NCBI GenBank assembly: GCA_964396385.1
Contig: CAYNFH010000002.1
Span: forward strand, 19,714-83,713
Direction of reading: 5' to 3'
Length of the DNA stretch: 64,000 bases
DNA from: CAYNFH01 sp964396385
GTDB lineage: Bacteria; Armatimonadota; Chthonomonadetes; Chthonomonadales; CAJBBX01
The notes under the pieces were generated by a model. It did no database searches, had not been told where the DNA came from, and was given only the letters and a program-made list of their open reading frames with translations. Shown here piece after piece: positions 57,292-64,000 of the stretch; position 1 is the stretch's first letter, and each line of letters opens with the position of its first letter. Made by a program: the position numbers and the translations under genes.

Positions 57292-59376
57292 CTACTGGAC
57301 GGAGTCTGAGCCCGAGCTCTGTTCGAGCTCGTCGGCGCGGCGGCGCGCGTCCTGGGCCTCTTCCGGCCGGTCGGAAGACTCCAGCACATCCGCCAGCGCG
57401 CGCTGGGTCCTGGCCTCACCCCGACGGTCTCCGATGTCTTTCTGGATGGCGGCAGCCCGCCGGTAGTACCGCACGCAGTCGTCCAACCAGCCCTCGGTGC
57501 AGTAGCTGCGCGCTACACGCACCAGCACGCGTGCCTCTCCGGCTCGGTCTCTCGCCGCTCGGCTGGCGTCCAGCGCCTGCTGGTACGCCTCCATGCCGCT
57601 CAGGTATCGCCCCGTATGCAGCCTTGAGCTCCCCTCCTCCAGCAGAGACGCAACATCGGGCACTCCTCGTCCGGTGTGTCTGGGTTCGCGCTCCGCGACA
57701 CGCACCGAAGGCGGTGGCGGTGGGGCCGCTTGCCGGGGCTCAGATCTCTCCCGCCGCCTCACCGGCGGAGCGGGACGCGTGGCAACCCGGATACGGTTTG
57801 GCTCCCTTTCCGGTTGGGGCCGGCGTCGCTCGGACGGACGAGATACTTCCGTCGGCCTGACTGGCCGGGCTCCCGCCGCAATATGCGCCGGCCCCGTCCT
57901 TCGCGTTGCCTGGGGAACAGATGGCCGAGGCGCGTGAACCGGGACGTGGGCATGGACCGTGCGATTGGTCCCAGTGGTATTCGCCGCTATCTGCTGCGGC
58001 TGCTTCCGAGTCGGAACCACGCGCGGCTTAGCGGCCGGCGTCGTCGGCCCCTTGACCACGCGCATCGGAGGCGTTGGCGCATTGGCGACCCGGACAGTCT
58101 GCGGCGCCGGCGGTGTGAGCAGGATCCCGGTAGCCAGAATGGCGAGCAGAGCGGTCGCTGCGATGGCCAGGTCTGCCGGCCTCCACCTCAGGCCCTGGTG
58201 TACCGGCTCGACCGGCGGACGTTCGAACCGAAGGGTAGGCTCGCGCTTCGCGGCGGCCTGTTCCGCGGCTGCAGCCGCGGCAACGGCTTCTTGCCATGCC
58301 AGGTTGGCCTCGCGAACCTTCTCCGCCAGCCGCTCATGGCCCAGTGTATAGCCGTCCCGCTGTGGGCGGATGACTCCGTATAAGGCCAGAATCTCCACTC
58401 CGCCGGCTGCCGAGGGCCAGAGGGAGGGCAGAGCCGCGGGCGCGGCGGCGAGGCTGCCCATCCACTCGCGCAGCGCGGACTCCAGCGAGTCGTCCCCCCC
58501 AGCAGCCTCCTTGATGGCTTGGTCGTAGTACCGGGAGGGCAGCGTCTCCATATCGCCCACGCGCTCCAGGGCCGGTTCTTCGATCACGGTCTCGCCGGGT
58601 GGCAGGCCTCGCCAGAGCAGCATGCTGGCCATCTGGAGCAGCAGAGGATCGGCTTCGCCGTTAGCACCTGAGACACGATCCACAAGCTGCTCGGCCACAC
58701 CTGTGCCAAACCGTCGGCCCGCGCTCTCCACGGGTACCGTCACTACCTCCAGGGCAGAAGCTCGCCGAAGCGGATCCACCCGGAACCGCGACCATAGCCG
58801 GCCAGGCACGGTGGAGGCAAATCCGTCGACCTCGGCACGGTGGGCAGTATCGACTACGAACAGCACGCGCAGGTCCGGATCCTGCGCCAGCGAATCTCGT
58901 ATCTGGTCGAAGAATCCGCGGCTCTCCTCGCCCTTGAGGTCCGGCAGAGTGAACAGGTCTTCCACGTGGTCGAAGATCATTACATGAACTGCGGAGGATT
59001 CGCCCTCCTTGCGCGGCCGGTCCCGCACATAGTCTGGAAGCGTCCCTTCGGACGACTCTGACCAGGTGCTGAGGGCATGGGCGACAAAGGGATTGTTCTC
59101 GGAATCGGTGCGCGCGCCGCGGAGGCTAACCACAGGCAGTACGTCGCAGCCCTCTTCCTGGAGCAGCGACAGGAGACGCGCGTTCACGAGAGAGGTCTTG
59201 CCGACCCCTGGCTCGCCGTAGGCCACCACCACGCCGCGCAGCTTGATGAGCGTGCGCAGGTTGTCCGCTTCCCGGTCCCGGCCGAAGAACCTGTCCGCGT
59301 CGTCCGGCTCATATGGCCTTGGACCGACAAATGGCTCTCCCTCCGTCGCGCCAAACCCCCTATCCGAAGCAACCAT
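57292..59376 (-). CDS. STAND NTPase with membrane helix and TPR tail
   Basis: Encodes 694 residues. The N-terminus PFVGPRPYEPDDADRFFGRDREAD is the opening of the nSTAND1 family; Walker A is GEPGVGKTS at 54-62 and Walker B VMIFDHVEDLF near 133-142. Helix 401-420 (ADLAIAATALLAILATGILL) crosses the membrane, followed by a Pro/Arg-rich linker (420-575) and C-terminal TPR repeats (GRYLSGMEAYQQALDASRAA, GEARVLVRVARSY, GEARTQRALADVL). STAND proteins oligomerise on a signal and drive signalling or defence. No effector domain is visible, so the function is unknown. GAAGG precedes the ATG. Confidence 0.82.
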   Translation of the reverse strand: MVASDRGFGATEGEPFVGPRPYEPDDADRFFGRDREADNLRTLIKLRGVVVAYGEPGVGKTSLVNARLLSLLQEEGCDVLPVVSLRGARTDSENNPFVAHALSTWSESSEGTLPDYVRDRPRKEGESSAVHVMIFDHVEDLFTLPDLKGEESRGFFDQIRDSLAQDPDLRVLFVVDTAHRAEVDGFASTVPGRLWSRFRVDPLRRASALEVVTVPVESAGRRFGTGVAEQLVDRVSGANGEADPLLLQMASMLLWRGLPPGETVIEEPALERVGDMETLPSRYYDQAIKEAAGGDDSLESALREWMGSLAAAPAALPSLWPSAAGGVEILALYGVIRPQRDGYTLGHERLAEKVREANLAWQEAVAAAAAAEQAAAKREPTLRFERPPVEPVHQGLRWRPADLAIAATALLAILATGILLTPPAPQTVRVANAPTPPMRVVKGPTTPAAKPRVVPTRKQPQQIAANTTGTNRTVHAHVPVHAPRPSVPQATRRTGPAHIAAGARPVRPTEVSRPSERRRPQPEREPNRIRVATRPAPPVRRRERSEPRQAAPPPPPSVRVAEREPRHTGRGVPDVASLLEEGSSRLHTGRYLSGMEAYQQALDASRAARDRAGEARVLVRVARSYCTEGWLDDCVRYYRRAAAIQKDIGDRRGEARTQRALADVLESSDRPEEAQDARRRADELEQSSGSDSVQ

Positions 59377-59537
59377 AGTCTGCCTTCCTCAACTGATCCC
59401 TTCCCGCCCGGGCTGGCGGACATATATCCTCGTTCATGCGCCTGTGCACAATATCGGCCAACCTGGGAGTTTCTCTGGGCAACTTGCAGAAGCCGGGCTC
59501 AAGTGCATAGAATCTAGCCCTGTCGGCAGAAGCCGCG

Positions 59538-60569
59538 CTACTCCCCCGCCGCAAACGCATTTCTGATGAGGTTCACGGTAGCAAGCCCATCTCGTCGAAA
59601 AACCACCTCTGCCACGTCGAAGCGGCAGGCGCATTCGCCGGAGGCATGCTCCGCCAGGTACGCCGCCGCTGCTCGGACGACTCGCGCTCGCTTCCGAGCG
59701 TCCACTGCCTCTGCCGGCGCGCCGTATCCCCGTCCGCGCCTGGTCTTGACTTCCGCGAACACGAGCGTATCGCCATCCCTGGCCACGATGTCCAGCTCGC
59801 CCCAGCGGCAGTGGTAGCGGGTCTCCAGCACCTCCCAACCCAGCGCCCGGAAGTGCGCGGCCGCAACCACCTCGCCGCTGTCACCCGTGAGCCTGCGGTT
59901 TGCAGCCCGTTCCGGACCCGCATCTCCCACTGCATCCTGGCCGCCCCCGTCCATTTTGAGCGTGCCTTGCGCGACAGGAGCGAAGGAGCGGCGATGGATG
60001 GAACACGGACCGTGGGCAGCGAGCGCAGCCAGGTGCTCCGGAGTGGCGTAACCCTTGTGCGAAGCGAACCCATACTCCGGGTAGAGCGCGTCGTACTCGT
60101 CCATGAGCCGATCGCGCGTCACCTTCGCGATGATGGAGGCCGCCGCCACGGAAGCGCTGCGGGAATCGCCCTTGACCAGCGCAATCTGCGGTACGGGAAA
60201 CGGCTGCACCGGCAACCCGTCGATGAGCGCGACGTCCGGGCAGACCGGCAGGGCATCGACGGCCTCGCGCATAGCCTGCTGGCTGGCGCGCAAGATGTTG
60301 AGCCGGTCGATCTCCTCAACGCCCACGATGCCCACGCCTATGTGCAGCGCGCACGCCTGAAGCGCGTCGAAAGCGCGTTCTCGCTGGAGCGGCGTGAGCG
60401 TCTTGGAGTCCCGCACTCCGGCGGGACAGGCCTCGAACGGCAGGATGACCGCGGCGGCGACTACAGGTCCCGCGAGCGGCCCACGGCCGGCTTCGTCCGC
60501 TCCCGCAATAACAGCGAAGCCGCGCTTCCGCGCGGCTCTCTCTTCAGTCCACCAATCTCGGTCTGTCAT
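59538..60569 (-). CDS. rnhB: Ribonuclease HII fused to a YraN-type (UPF0102) domain
   Basis: Encodes 343 residues in one frame. Residues 1-205 are RNase HII (AGADEAGRGPLAGPV, with the catalytic Asp-Glu pair D25/E26; VKGDSRSASVAAASIIAKV), which removes RNA from DNA. Residues ~225-343 are the UPF0102 (YraN) nuclease-fold domain (TGDSGEVVAAAHFRALGWEV, RWGELDIVARDGDTLVFAEVKTR). In many genomes yraN is a neighbouring gene; here there is one polypeptide. It forms the end of the ffh-rpsP-...-lepB block, 2 bases from lepB. Confidence 0.92.
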   Translation of the reverse strand: MTDRDWWTEERAARKRGFAVIAGADEAGRGPLAGPVVAAAVILPFEACPAGVRDSKTLTPLQRERAFDALQACALHIGVGIVGVEEIDRLNILRASQQAMREAVDALPVCPDVALIDGLPVQPFPVPQIALVKGDSRSASVAAASIIAKVTRDRLMDEYDALYPEYGFASHKGYATPEHLAALAAHGPCSIHRRSFAPVAQGTLKMDGGGQDAVGDAGPERAANRRLTGDSGEVVAAAHFRALGWEVLETRYHCRWGELDIVARDGDTLVFAEVKTRRGRGYGAPAEAVDARKRARVVRAAAAYLAEHASGECACRFDVAEVVFRRDGLATVNLIRNAFAAGE

Positions 60570-60571
60570 GC

Positions 60572-61372
60572 TCAGTGTATGGCACGGATCCGGTTCAGGG
60601 GCCAGAAGATAACCGCGGCACGGCCAATGACGCGGTTACGGGGTAGCGGTCCCCAGAACCGGCTGTCATTGCTGTTGTTACGATTGTCCCCCATCACGAA
60701 AAGCTGCCCCGGTCCGAGCTTAAGCGCACCTCGGACTGCATATTCGGCCTGTGCGGACTGTGGGTCCGCCATCTCTTCCTTGATGCAGTATGGCTTCACC
60801 GAGCAGGCACCATCTGGATTGGCGATGCCCTCCTTGTGGACCTTGCCGTTGATGAAGACATGCATCTTGTGGTCGGCCGGGTCCTCTTTGACCTCTATGG
60901 TATCGCCAGGCAGCCCGATGAGCCGCTTAATGAGCACGTTCTCCACCGGAGGCCGGTGCTCGAACTCGGCCGCCTTGTCGGCGCTCTTCTCGGCCTTAAA
61001 TACGATGATCTCGTCGCGACGGGGGTCACGAAAGCGATAGGAGAGCTTATCCACGAAGATGTGATCGTGGATAGTACCCTTATAGAACTCTCCCGTCTGT
61101 GAGAGCCCCTCGTTGTGGCCCATGAGCGTGGGCTCCATGGACTCGGAAGGTATGAAGAACGCCTGCAGGAAGAAGGGCCGGATGATGAGGAAGACCAACA
61201 CACCGGCGATGATGAGGGACTCGACGAGCTCCGCGATGGAGCGGGCCAAGGGCCCGCGGCTGGGCACCAGCACGAGGCGGATGGCCGTTAGCACGAATGC
61301 CGCTACCACCACGTAGCCTATGCTCAGGTTCGCAAGCCACTCAGTGGCCCCTACTTCAACTGGATGACCCAT
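60572..61372 (-). CDS. lepB: Signal peptidase I
   Basis: Encodes 266 residues from ATG 61372; an upstream extension to 61549 is repeat-rich and unlikely. The catalytic serine is S78 in IPSESMEPTL, and the general-base lysine is K149 in VLIKRLIGLPGD. A third region, GDNRNNSNDSRFWGPL, is the conserved C-terminal block. Two N-terminal membrane helices (YVVVAAFVLTAIRLVLV and ESLIIAGVLVFLIIRPFFLQAFF) anchor it. It cleaves signal peptides from exported proteins, including those in this window. Confidence 0.95.
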   Translation of the reverse strand: MGHPVEVGATEWLANLSIGYVVVAAFVLTAIRLVLVPSRGPLARSIAELVESLIIAGVLVFLIIRPFFLQAFFIPSESMEPTLMGHNEGLSQTGEFYKGTIHDHIFVDKLSYRFRDPRRDEIIVFKAEKSADKAAEFEHRPPVENVLIKRLIGLPGDTIEVKEDPADHKMHVFINGKVHKEGIANPDGACSVKPYCIKEEMADPQSAQAEYAVRGALKLGPGQLFVMGDNRNNSNDSRFWGPLPRNRVIGRAAVIFWPLNRIRAIH

Positions 61373-61379
61373 GTAAATG

Positions 61380-61500
61380 CCAGGTAATAGGTGACTCCGG
61401 ATTCCGGCTTCTCCCCCGGGGTGCCCGCGCCCGCCACTGGTCCGAAGGCGCGGGAGGTTGGGGGCTGGAGGGCATCCGTAACCTGTAAGCTGTAACCTAG
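61380..61500. repeat. Short tandem repeat element E15, between lepB and rplS
   Basis: GGTAATAGGTGA then TCCGGATTCCGG (61395-61406), and at the right end GTAACCTGTAAGCTGTAACC. The end units are complements of the left units. Reaches the rplS stop codon. Confidence 0.7.
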
Positions 61501-61853
61501 TCCCTCGCGGAGCGGTCTTCCTTGATCCTAGCCTTCTTGCCCACCACACCGCGAAGGTAGTACAGCTTGGCGCGCCGGACGCGCCCTCGCCGGACCACCT
61601 CTATCCTGTCGATACGGGGCGAATGCAGGAGGAAGGTCCGCTCGACGCCCACCTGGTGGGAGATCTTTCGGACCGTGAAGTGGGTGCGGCTCAGCGTCCC
61701 GCCACGGGCGATGACCACCCCCTCGAATACCTGGATCCGCTCCTTGCCGCCTTCCACCACCTTTGCGTGGACACGCACGGAATCGCCCGCTCGAAACGTC
61801 GGCACTTCCGCCTTGAGCTGCGACCTCTCGATATCTGCTATCACTGTACTCAT
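61497..61853 (-). CDS. rplS: Ribosomal protein L19
   Basis: Encodes 118 residues, normal for bL19 of the large subunit. Recognised by AEVPTFRAGDSVRVHAKVVEG, VFEGVVIARGG, TVRKISHQVGVERTFLLHSP and the basic tail VRRAKLYYLRGVVGKKARIKE. Follows trmD in the usual rimM-trmD-rplS order, with element E16 in the gap. The repeat between rplS and trmD makes the spacing unusual. Confidence 0.97.
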   Translation of the reverse strand: MSTVIADIERSQLKAEVPTFRAGDSVRVHAKVVEGGKERIQVFEGVVIARGGTLSRTHFTVRKISHQVGVERTFLLHSPRIDRIEVVRRGRVRRAKLYYLRGVVGKKARIKEDRSARD

Positions 61854-61872
61854 GATGAATCTCCTATCAGAA

Positions 61873-61937
61873 CTGACGGATGACGGCAGACGGCAGACGG
61901 ATCCGGAGTCCGTCCTCCGTCACCCGTCCTCGGTCGG
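61873..61937. repeat. Composite short-tandem-repeat element E16 at the trmD end
   Basis: GACGGATGACGGCAGACGGC, core GATCCGGAGTCCG (61901-61913), then TCCTCCGTCACCCGTCCTCG. The two sides are complementary units (GACGGA and TCCGTC). Confidence 0.85.
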
Positions 61938-62666
61938 CGGTTGCGGTTCTTCGCCCGCCAGCAGCTTCTCGTCCTCCGCGGTGGGCGTGAACCGCTTCCA
62001 CAGGTCCGGCCGGCGCTCGCGCGTCCGCACGAGCTGATGCCACCGGCGCCATCGCTCTATCTGGCGATGGTGCCCGGAGAACAGTATCTCCGGAACGTCC
62101 CATCCACAAAAGGACCGCGGCCGCGTATACTGCGGATACTCCAGCAGTCCTTCCGAAAACGTGTCTTTGTCCGGGGCGGCTTCATCGCCCAAAACGCCCG
62201 GAAGCAGACGGGTCACCGCATCTACCATGACCAGGGCCGGAAGCTCACCGCCGGTCAGGACGTAGTCTCCAATGGACAGCTCGTCCGTTACCAGGTGCTG
62301 CCGGACCCGCTCATCCACGCCCTCATAGTGGCCGCAAAGGAATACCAGTCGCTCCTCACGCGCCAGCTCCACCGCCGTCTGCTGGGTGAATACCGTCCCC
62401 TGCGGGTCCGTGAGGATCACCCTGCCCAGCTCGCCCTCCATCCGGAGCGCATCCAGCGCGGCGGCAACCGGCTCCGGCTTCATGATCATCCCGCCGCCGC
62501 CGCCGCACGGTGTATCATCCGTGGTGTGGTGCCGGTCCGTGGCGTAGTCCCGCAGGTTGGTGACCCGGATGTCCACCCGTCCCGCGGCCATCGCCCGCTT
62601 CAGGATGCTATGGCCCACCGCGTCCCGTACCATCTCCGGGAACAGCGTCACCACGTCGATGCGCAT
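61920..62666 (-). CDS. trmD: tRNA (guanine-N1)-methyltransferase
   Basis: Encodes 248 residues from ATG 62666 (MRIDVVTLFP, the usual start). TrmD methylates G37 of tRNAs using S-adenosylmethionine, preventing frameshifts. The trefoil-knot SAM-binding region is GHYEGVDERV, then SIGDYVLTGGELPALVM, and RPDLW is near the C-terminus. The C-terminal codons run into repeat E16. It lies between rimM and rplS. Confidence 0.96.
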   Translation of the reverse strand: MRIDVVTLFPEMVRDAVGHSILKRAMAAGRVDIRVTNLRDYATDRHHTTDDTPCGGGGGMIMKPEPVAAALDALRMEGELGRVILTDPQGTVFTQQTAVELAREERLVFLCGHYEGVDERVRQHLVTDELSIGDYVLTGGELPALVMVDAVTRLLPGVLGDEAAPDKDTFSEGLLEYPQYTRPRSFCGWDVPEILFSGHHRQIERWRRWHQLVRTRERRPDLWKRFTPTAEDEKLLAGEEPQPPTEDG

Positions 62667-62690
62667 TTCAGCCAAACTAGAACGGCCTGG

Positions 62691-63233
62691 TTACTGCTCC
62701 TCCAGGAGACCCTCCGGAGGATCGACCACAATGCGGCGTCCCGGAACGTCCACCTCCAGGATAAACTCCTTGACCGCCGGTATCAGCTTGTCACCCACCT
62801 GGAACAGGTCTTGCGCCGGGTATGGAAGGATGCGGTCCAGCTTCCCCAGCACCCGGCCATCCTTGGTTAATACCTCCGCTCCCACGAGGTCCGCCGCGTA
62901 ATAGCTGTCCGCCGGCAGCAAAACCGCCTCCCCGCGCGGTAACTGTACCACCGCCCCGCGCCAGTTATCGGCATCGTTGATGGATTCGAGACCCTCCAGC
63001 TTGAGGAGTGCCTGTCCTTTGTGGAGGCGCGACCGCTCCACGGTAAACAGCGCGGGCGTCCCGCTTGCCGGCCGGAGGCACACCCGCTTCACAGATGCGA
63101 ACCGCTCCGGGAAATCCGTCTCCAGCCGTACTTTCACCTCGCCAATCCGCCCAAATGGCGCAACTACCCGCCCGATGGTCCAGTTCCACTCGTCCAGCAT
63201 GATACAAGCGCCGGTACTGCCGGCTCCGTCCAT
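62691..63233 (-). CDS. rimM: Ribosome maturation factor RimM
   Basis: Encodes up to 180 residues (169 from ATG 63200, MLDEWNWTIGRVVAPFG). RimM helps assemble the 30S head together with S19. The N-terminal barrel has GRVVAPFGRIGEVKVRLETDFPERF, and the C-terminal PRC-barrel has YYAADLVGAEVLTKDGRVLGKL with IPAVKEFILEVD. Neither start has a strong ribosome-binding site. The order khpA-rimM-trmD-rplS is typical. Confidence 0.92.
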   Translation of the reverse strand: MDGAGSTGACIMLDEWNWTIGRVVAPFGRIGEVKVRLETDFPERFASVKRVCLRPASGTPALFTVERSRLHKGQALLKLEGLESINDADNWRGAVVQLPRGEAVLLPADSYYAADLVGAEVLTKDGRVLGKLDRILPYPAQDLFQVGDKLIPAVKEFILEVDVPGRRIVVDPPEGLLEEQ

Positions 63234-63302
63234 TGTCGCAGTAGAAGGGATCGAACGAAGCCGAAGATGGTCACGGCCGCGTCCAGGACTGCGCAGGGAT
63301 CA

Positions 63303-63560
63303 TCACGGGGCGATGATCTCTACGTAGACTTTCCGCTTGTTCTTCATCGCGGCAGCTTTTGCCACGGTGCGCAGCGCGTTGGCGATGCGCCCCTGCTTGC
63401 CGATGACCTTGCCCAGATCAGACGGCGCGACCCGGATCTCGTAGGTTGTGGCCTCGTCGCCAGGCACCTCCGTGATTAAGACCTCGTCCGGTTCGTCCAC
63501 CAGATTTCTGACAAGGTACTCGATGAGATTGTGAATAGACTCTTCGCCTTCGAAAGCCAT
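63303..63560 (-). CDS. khpA: KhpA-type KH-domain RNA-binding protein
   Basis: Encodes 85 residues with a KH fold and the GxxG loop in LGKVIGKQGRIANALR. KhpA pairs with KhpB in Gram-positive relatives and binds RNA. It lies between rpsP and rimM in the standard order. Confidence 0.93.
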   Translation of the reverse strand: MAFEGEESIHNLIEYLVRNLVDEPDEVLITEVPGDEATTYEIRVAPSDLGKVIGKQGRIANALRTVAKAAAMKNKRKVYVEIIAP

Positions 63561-63574
63561 TACACTCCCGCTTC

Positions 63575-63856
63575 CTAGCCTTCGCTAAGTTTCTGCTGGG
63601 ACGCCGCGATCTTGTCGAGAATACCCTCTTTCTTCAGCAGCGCGCGGGCAATATCGGTGGGCTGCGCGCCGCACTGGAGCCAGTGGACGGCCTTGTCGGC
63701 ATCCACTTTCAGCGTGGGTGGTTCTGTACAGGGGTCATAGTGCCCCAGGGTGTCGATGAAGCGCCCGTCTCGCGGGCTGGTGCTGTTGGCAACCACCAGC
63801 CGGTAGAAGGGCCGCTTTTTCGCTCCCATCCGTCTTAGCCGAATCTTTACTGGCAT
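63575..63856 (-). CDS. rpsP: Ribosomal protein S16
   Basis: Encodes 93 residues from ATG 63856 (MPVKIRLRRMGAKKRPFYR), with GGAGGG before it; the upstream frame to 63913 is repeat E17. bS16 binds 16S rRNA early in small subunit assembly. Lies between ffh and khpA, with element E17 in the gap to ffh. Confidence 0.96.
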   Translation of the reverse strand: MPVKIRLRRMGAKKRPFYRLVVANSTSPRDGRFIDTLGHYDPCTEPPTLKVDADKAVHWLQCGAQPTDIARALLKKEGILDKIAASQQKLSEG

Positions 63857-63866
63857 TTTCCCTCCA

Positions 63867-63929
63867 TGGGACGGTAGACGGAGGACGGATGACCGCTTCC
63901 GGATTCCGTCCACGGTCTACCGTCAGCCG
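63867..63929. repeat. Composite inverted short-tandem-repeat element E17 (rpsP-ffh gap)
   Basis: The left array ACGGTAGACGGAGGACGGA (63871-63889) is nearly the exact reverse complement of the right array TCCGTCCACGGTCTACCGT (63906-63924), with the core TTCCGGATTCCG (63897-63908) between. The clearest example of the family. Confidence 0.9.
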
Positions 63930-63934
63930 TCGCA

Positions 63935-64000
63935 CTATCCGAATCCGAACCTACGCTTCTTCTTGAGCTTCTTAGTAAACCTGCCGGGCATTCCGCCGGT
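63935..64000 (-). CDS. ffh: Signal recognition particle protein Ffh, C-terminal end
   Basis: Partial at the window edge. The last codons encode GGMPGRFTKKLKKKRRFGFG and a stop, matching the glycine/methionine-rich then basic tail of the Ffh M domain. The gene continues beyond base 64000. Position next to rpsP supports the call. Confidence 0.8.
   Translation of the reverse strand, partial: TGGMPGRFTKKLKKKRRFGFG

Overview
The window is a GC-rich bacterial chromosome segment, with coding on both strands and no rRNA, tRNA, CRISPR array or transposase that I can see. Several things point to an environmental, Gram-negative-type aerobe of the Armatimonadota or Chloroflexota sort. These are an alternative complex III beside a caa3-type oxidase, a selenocysteine formate dehydrogenase, many secreted carbohydrate-active or beta-propeller proteins, XisI and DUF4058 fragments, and heptamer-type tandem repeats. 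The phylum is an inference; I favour Armatimonadota.

Layout. 1-4324 (+): polysaccharide deacetylase end, DegT aminotransferase, SDR and DapA-type aldolase. 4356-5086 (-): VapBC pair. 5324-10130 (-): four secreted proteins (discoidin/GH25-like, HAF repeat, beta-propeller, PA-IL-like), then a membrane LuxR-type regulator with a propeller sensor (10629-12260). Near-identical operators abut the promoter upstream of the regulator and the one upstream of the PA-IL-like gene. 12463-12844 (+): a gutted xisH and an intact xisI. 12917-22344 (-): an operon of two giant uncharacterised proteins, one with a Tat signal and the other cut by a single in-frame TAG. 22732-28220: DUF6599, DUF362, a GH63-like hydrolase and a GH4 enzyme. 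28692-34112 (-): NrfD, FdhB and a Sec-containing FdhA with a bacterial SECIS. 34390-38323: small accessory genes (NADAR pair, MNT/HEPN-like pair, esterase) and gene fragments. 38530-44441 (+): CuA subunit, fused CtaD-CtaE, CtaG and cytochrome c, converging on 44449-51462 (-), an alternative complex III set (ActB-C-D-F-A-E). Together these would carry electrons from quinol to oxygen. 51556-57136 (-): two large secreted proteins and an ASCH protein. 57292-59376 (-): a STAND NTPase. 59538-64000 (-): the conserved ffh-rpsP-khpA-rimM-trmD-rplS-lepB-rnhB block, with rnhB fused to yraN.

The most unusual property of the window is a dispersed family of composite short-tandem-repeat elements. They are 7-8 nt units arranged in imperfect mirror or inverted fashion, usually around a TCCGGATTCCG-like core. 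About twenty are present. They sit at gene junctions and, repeatedly, in frame inside conserved genes (fdhA, nrfD, actB, the DapA-type gene, a giant protein, cytochrome genes). I regard this as the best candidate for an undescribed system.
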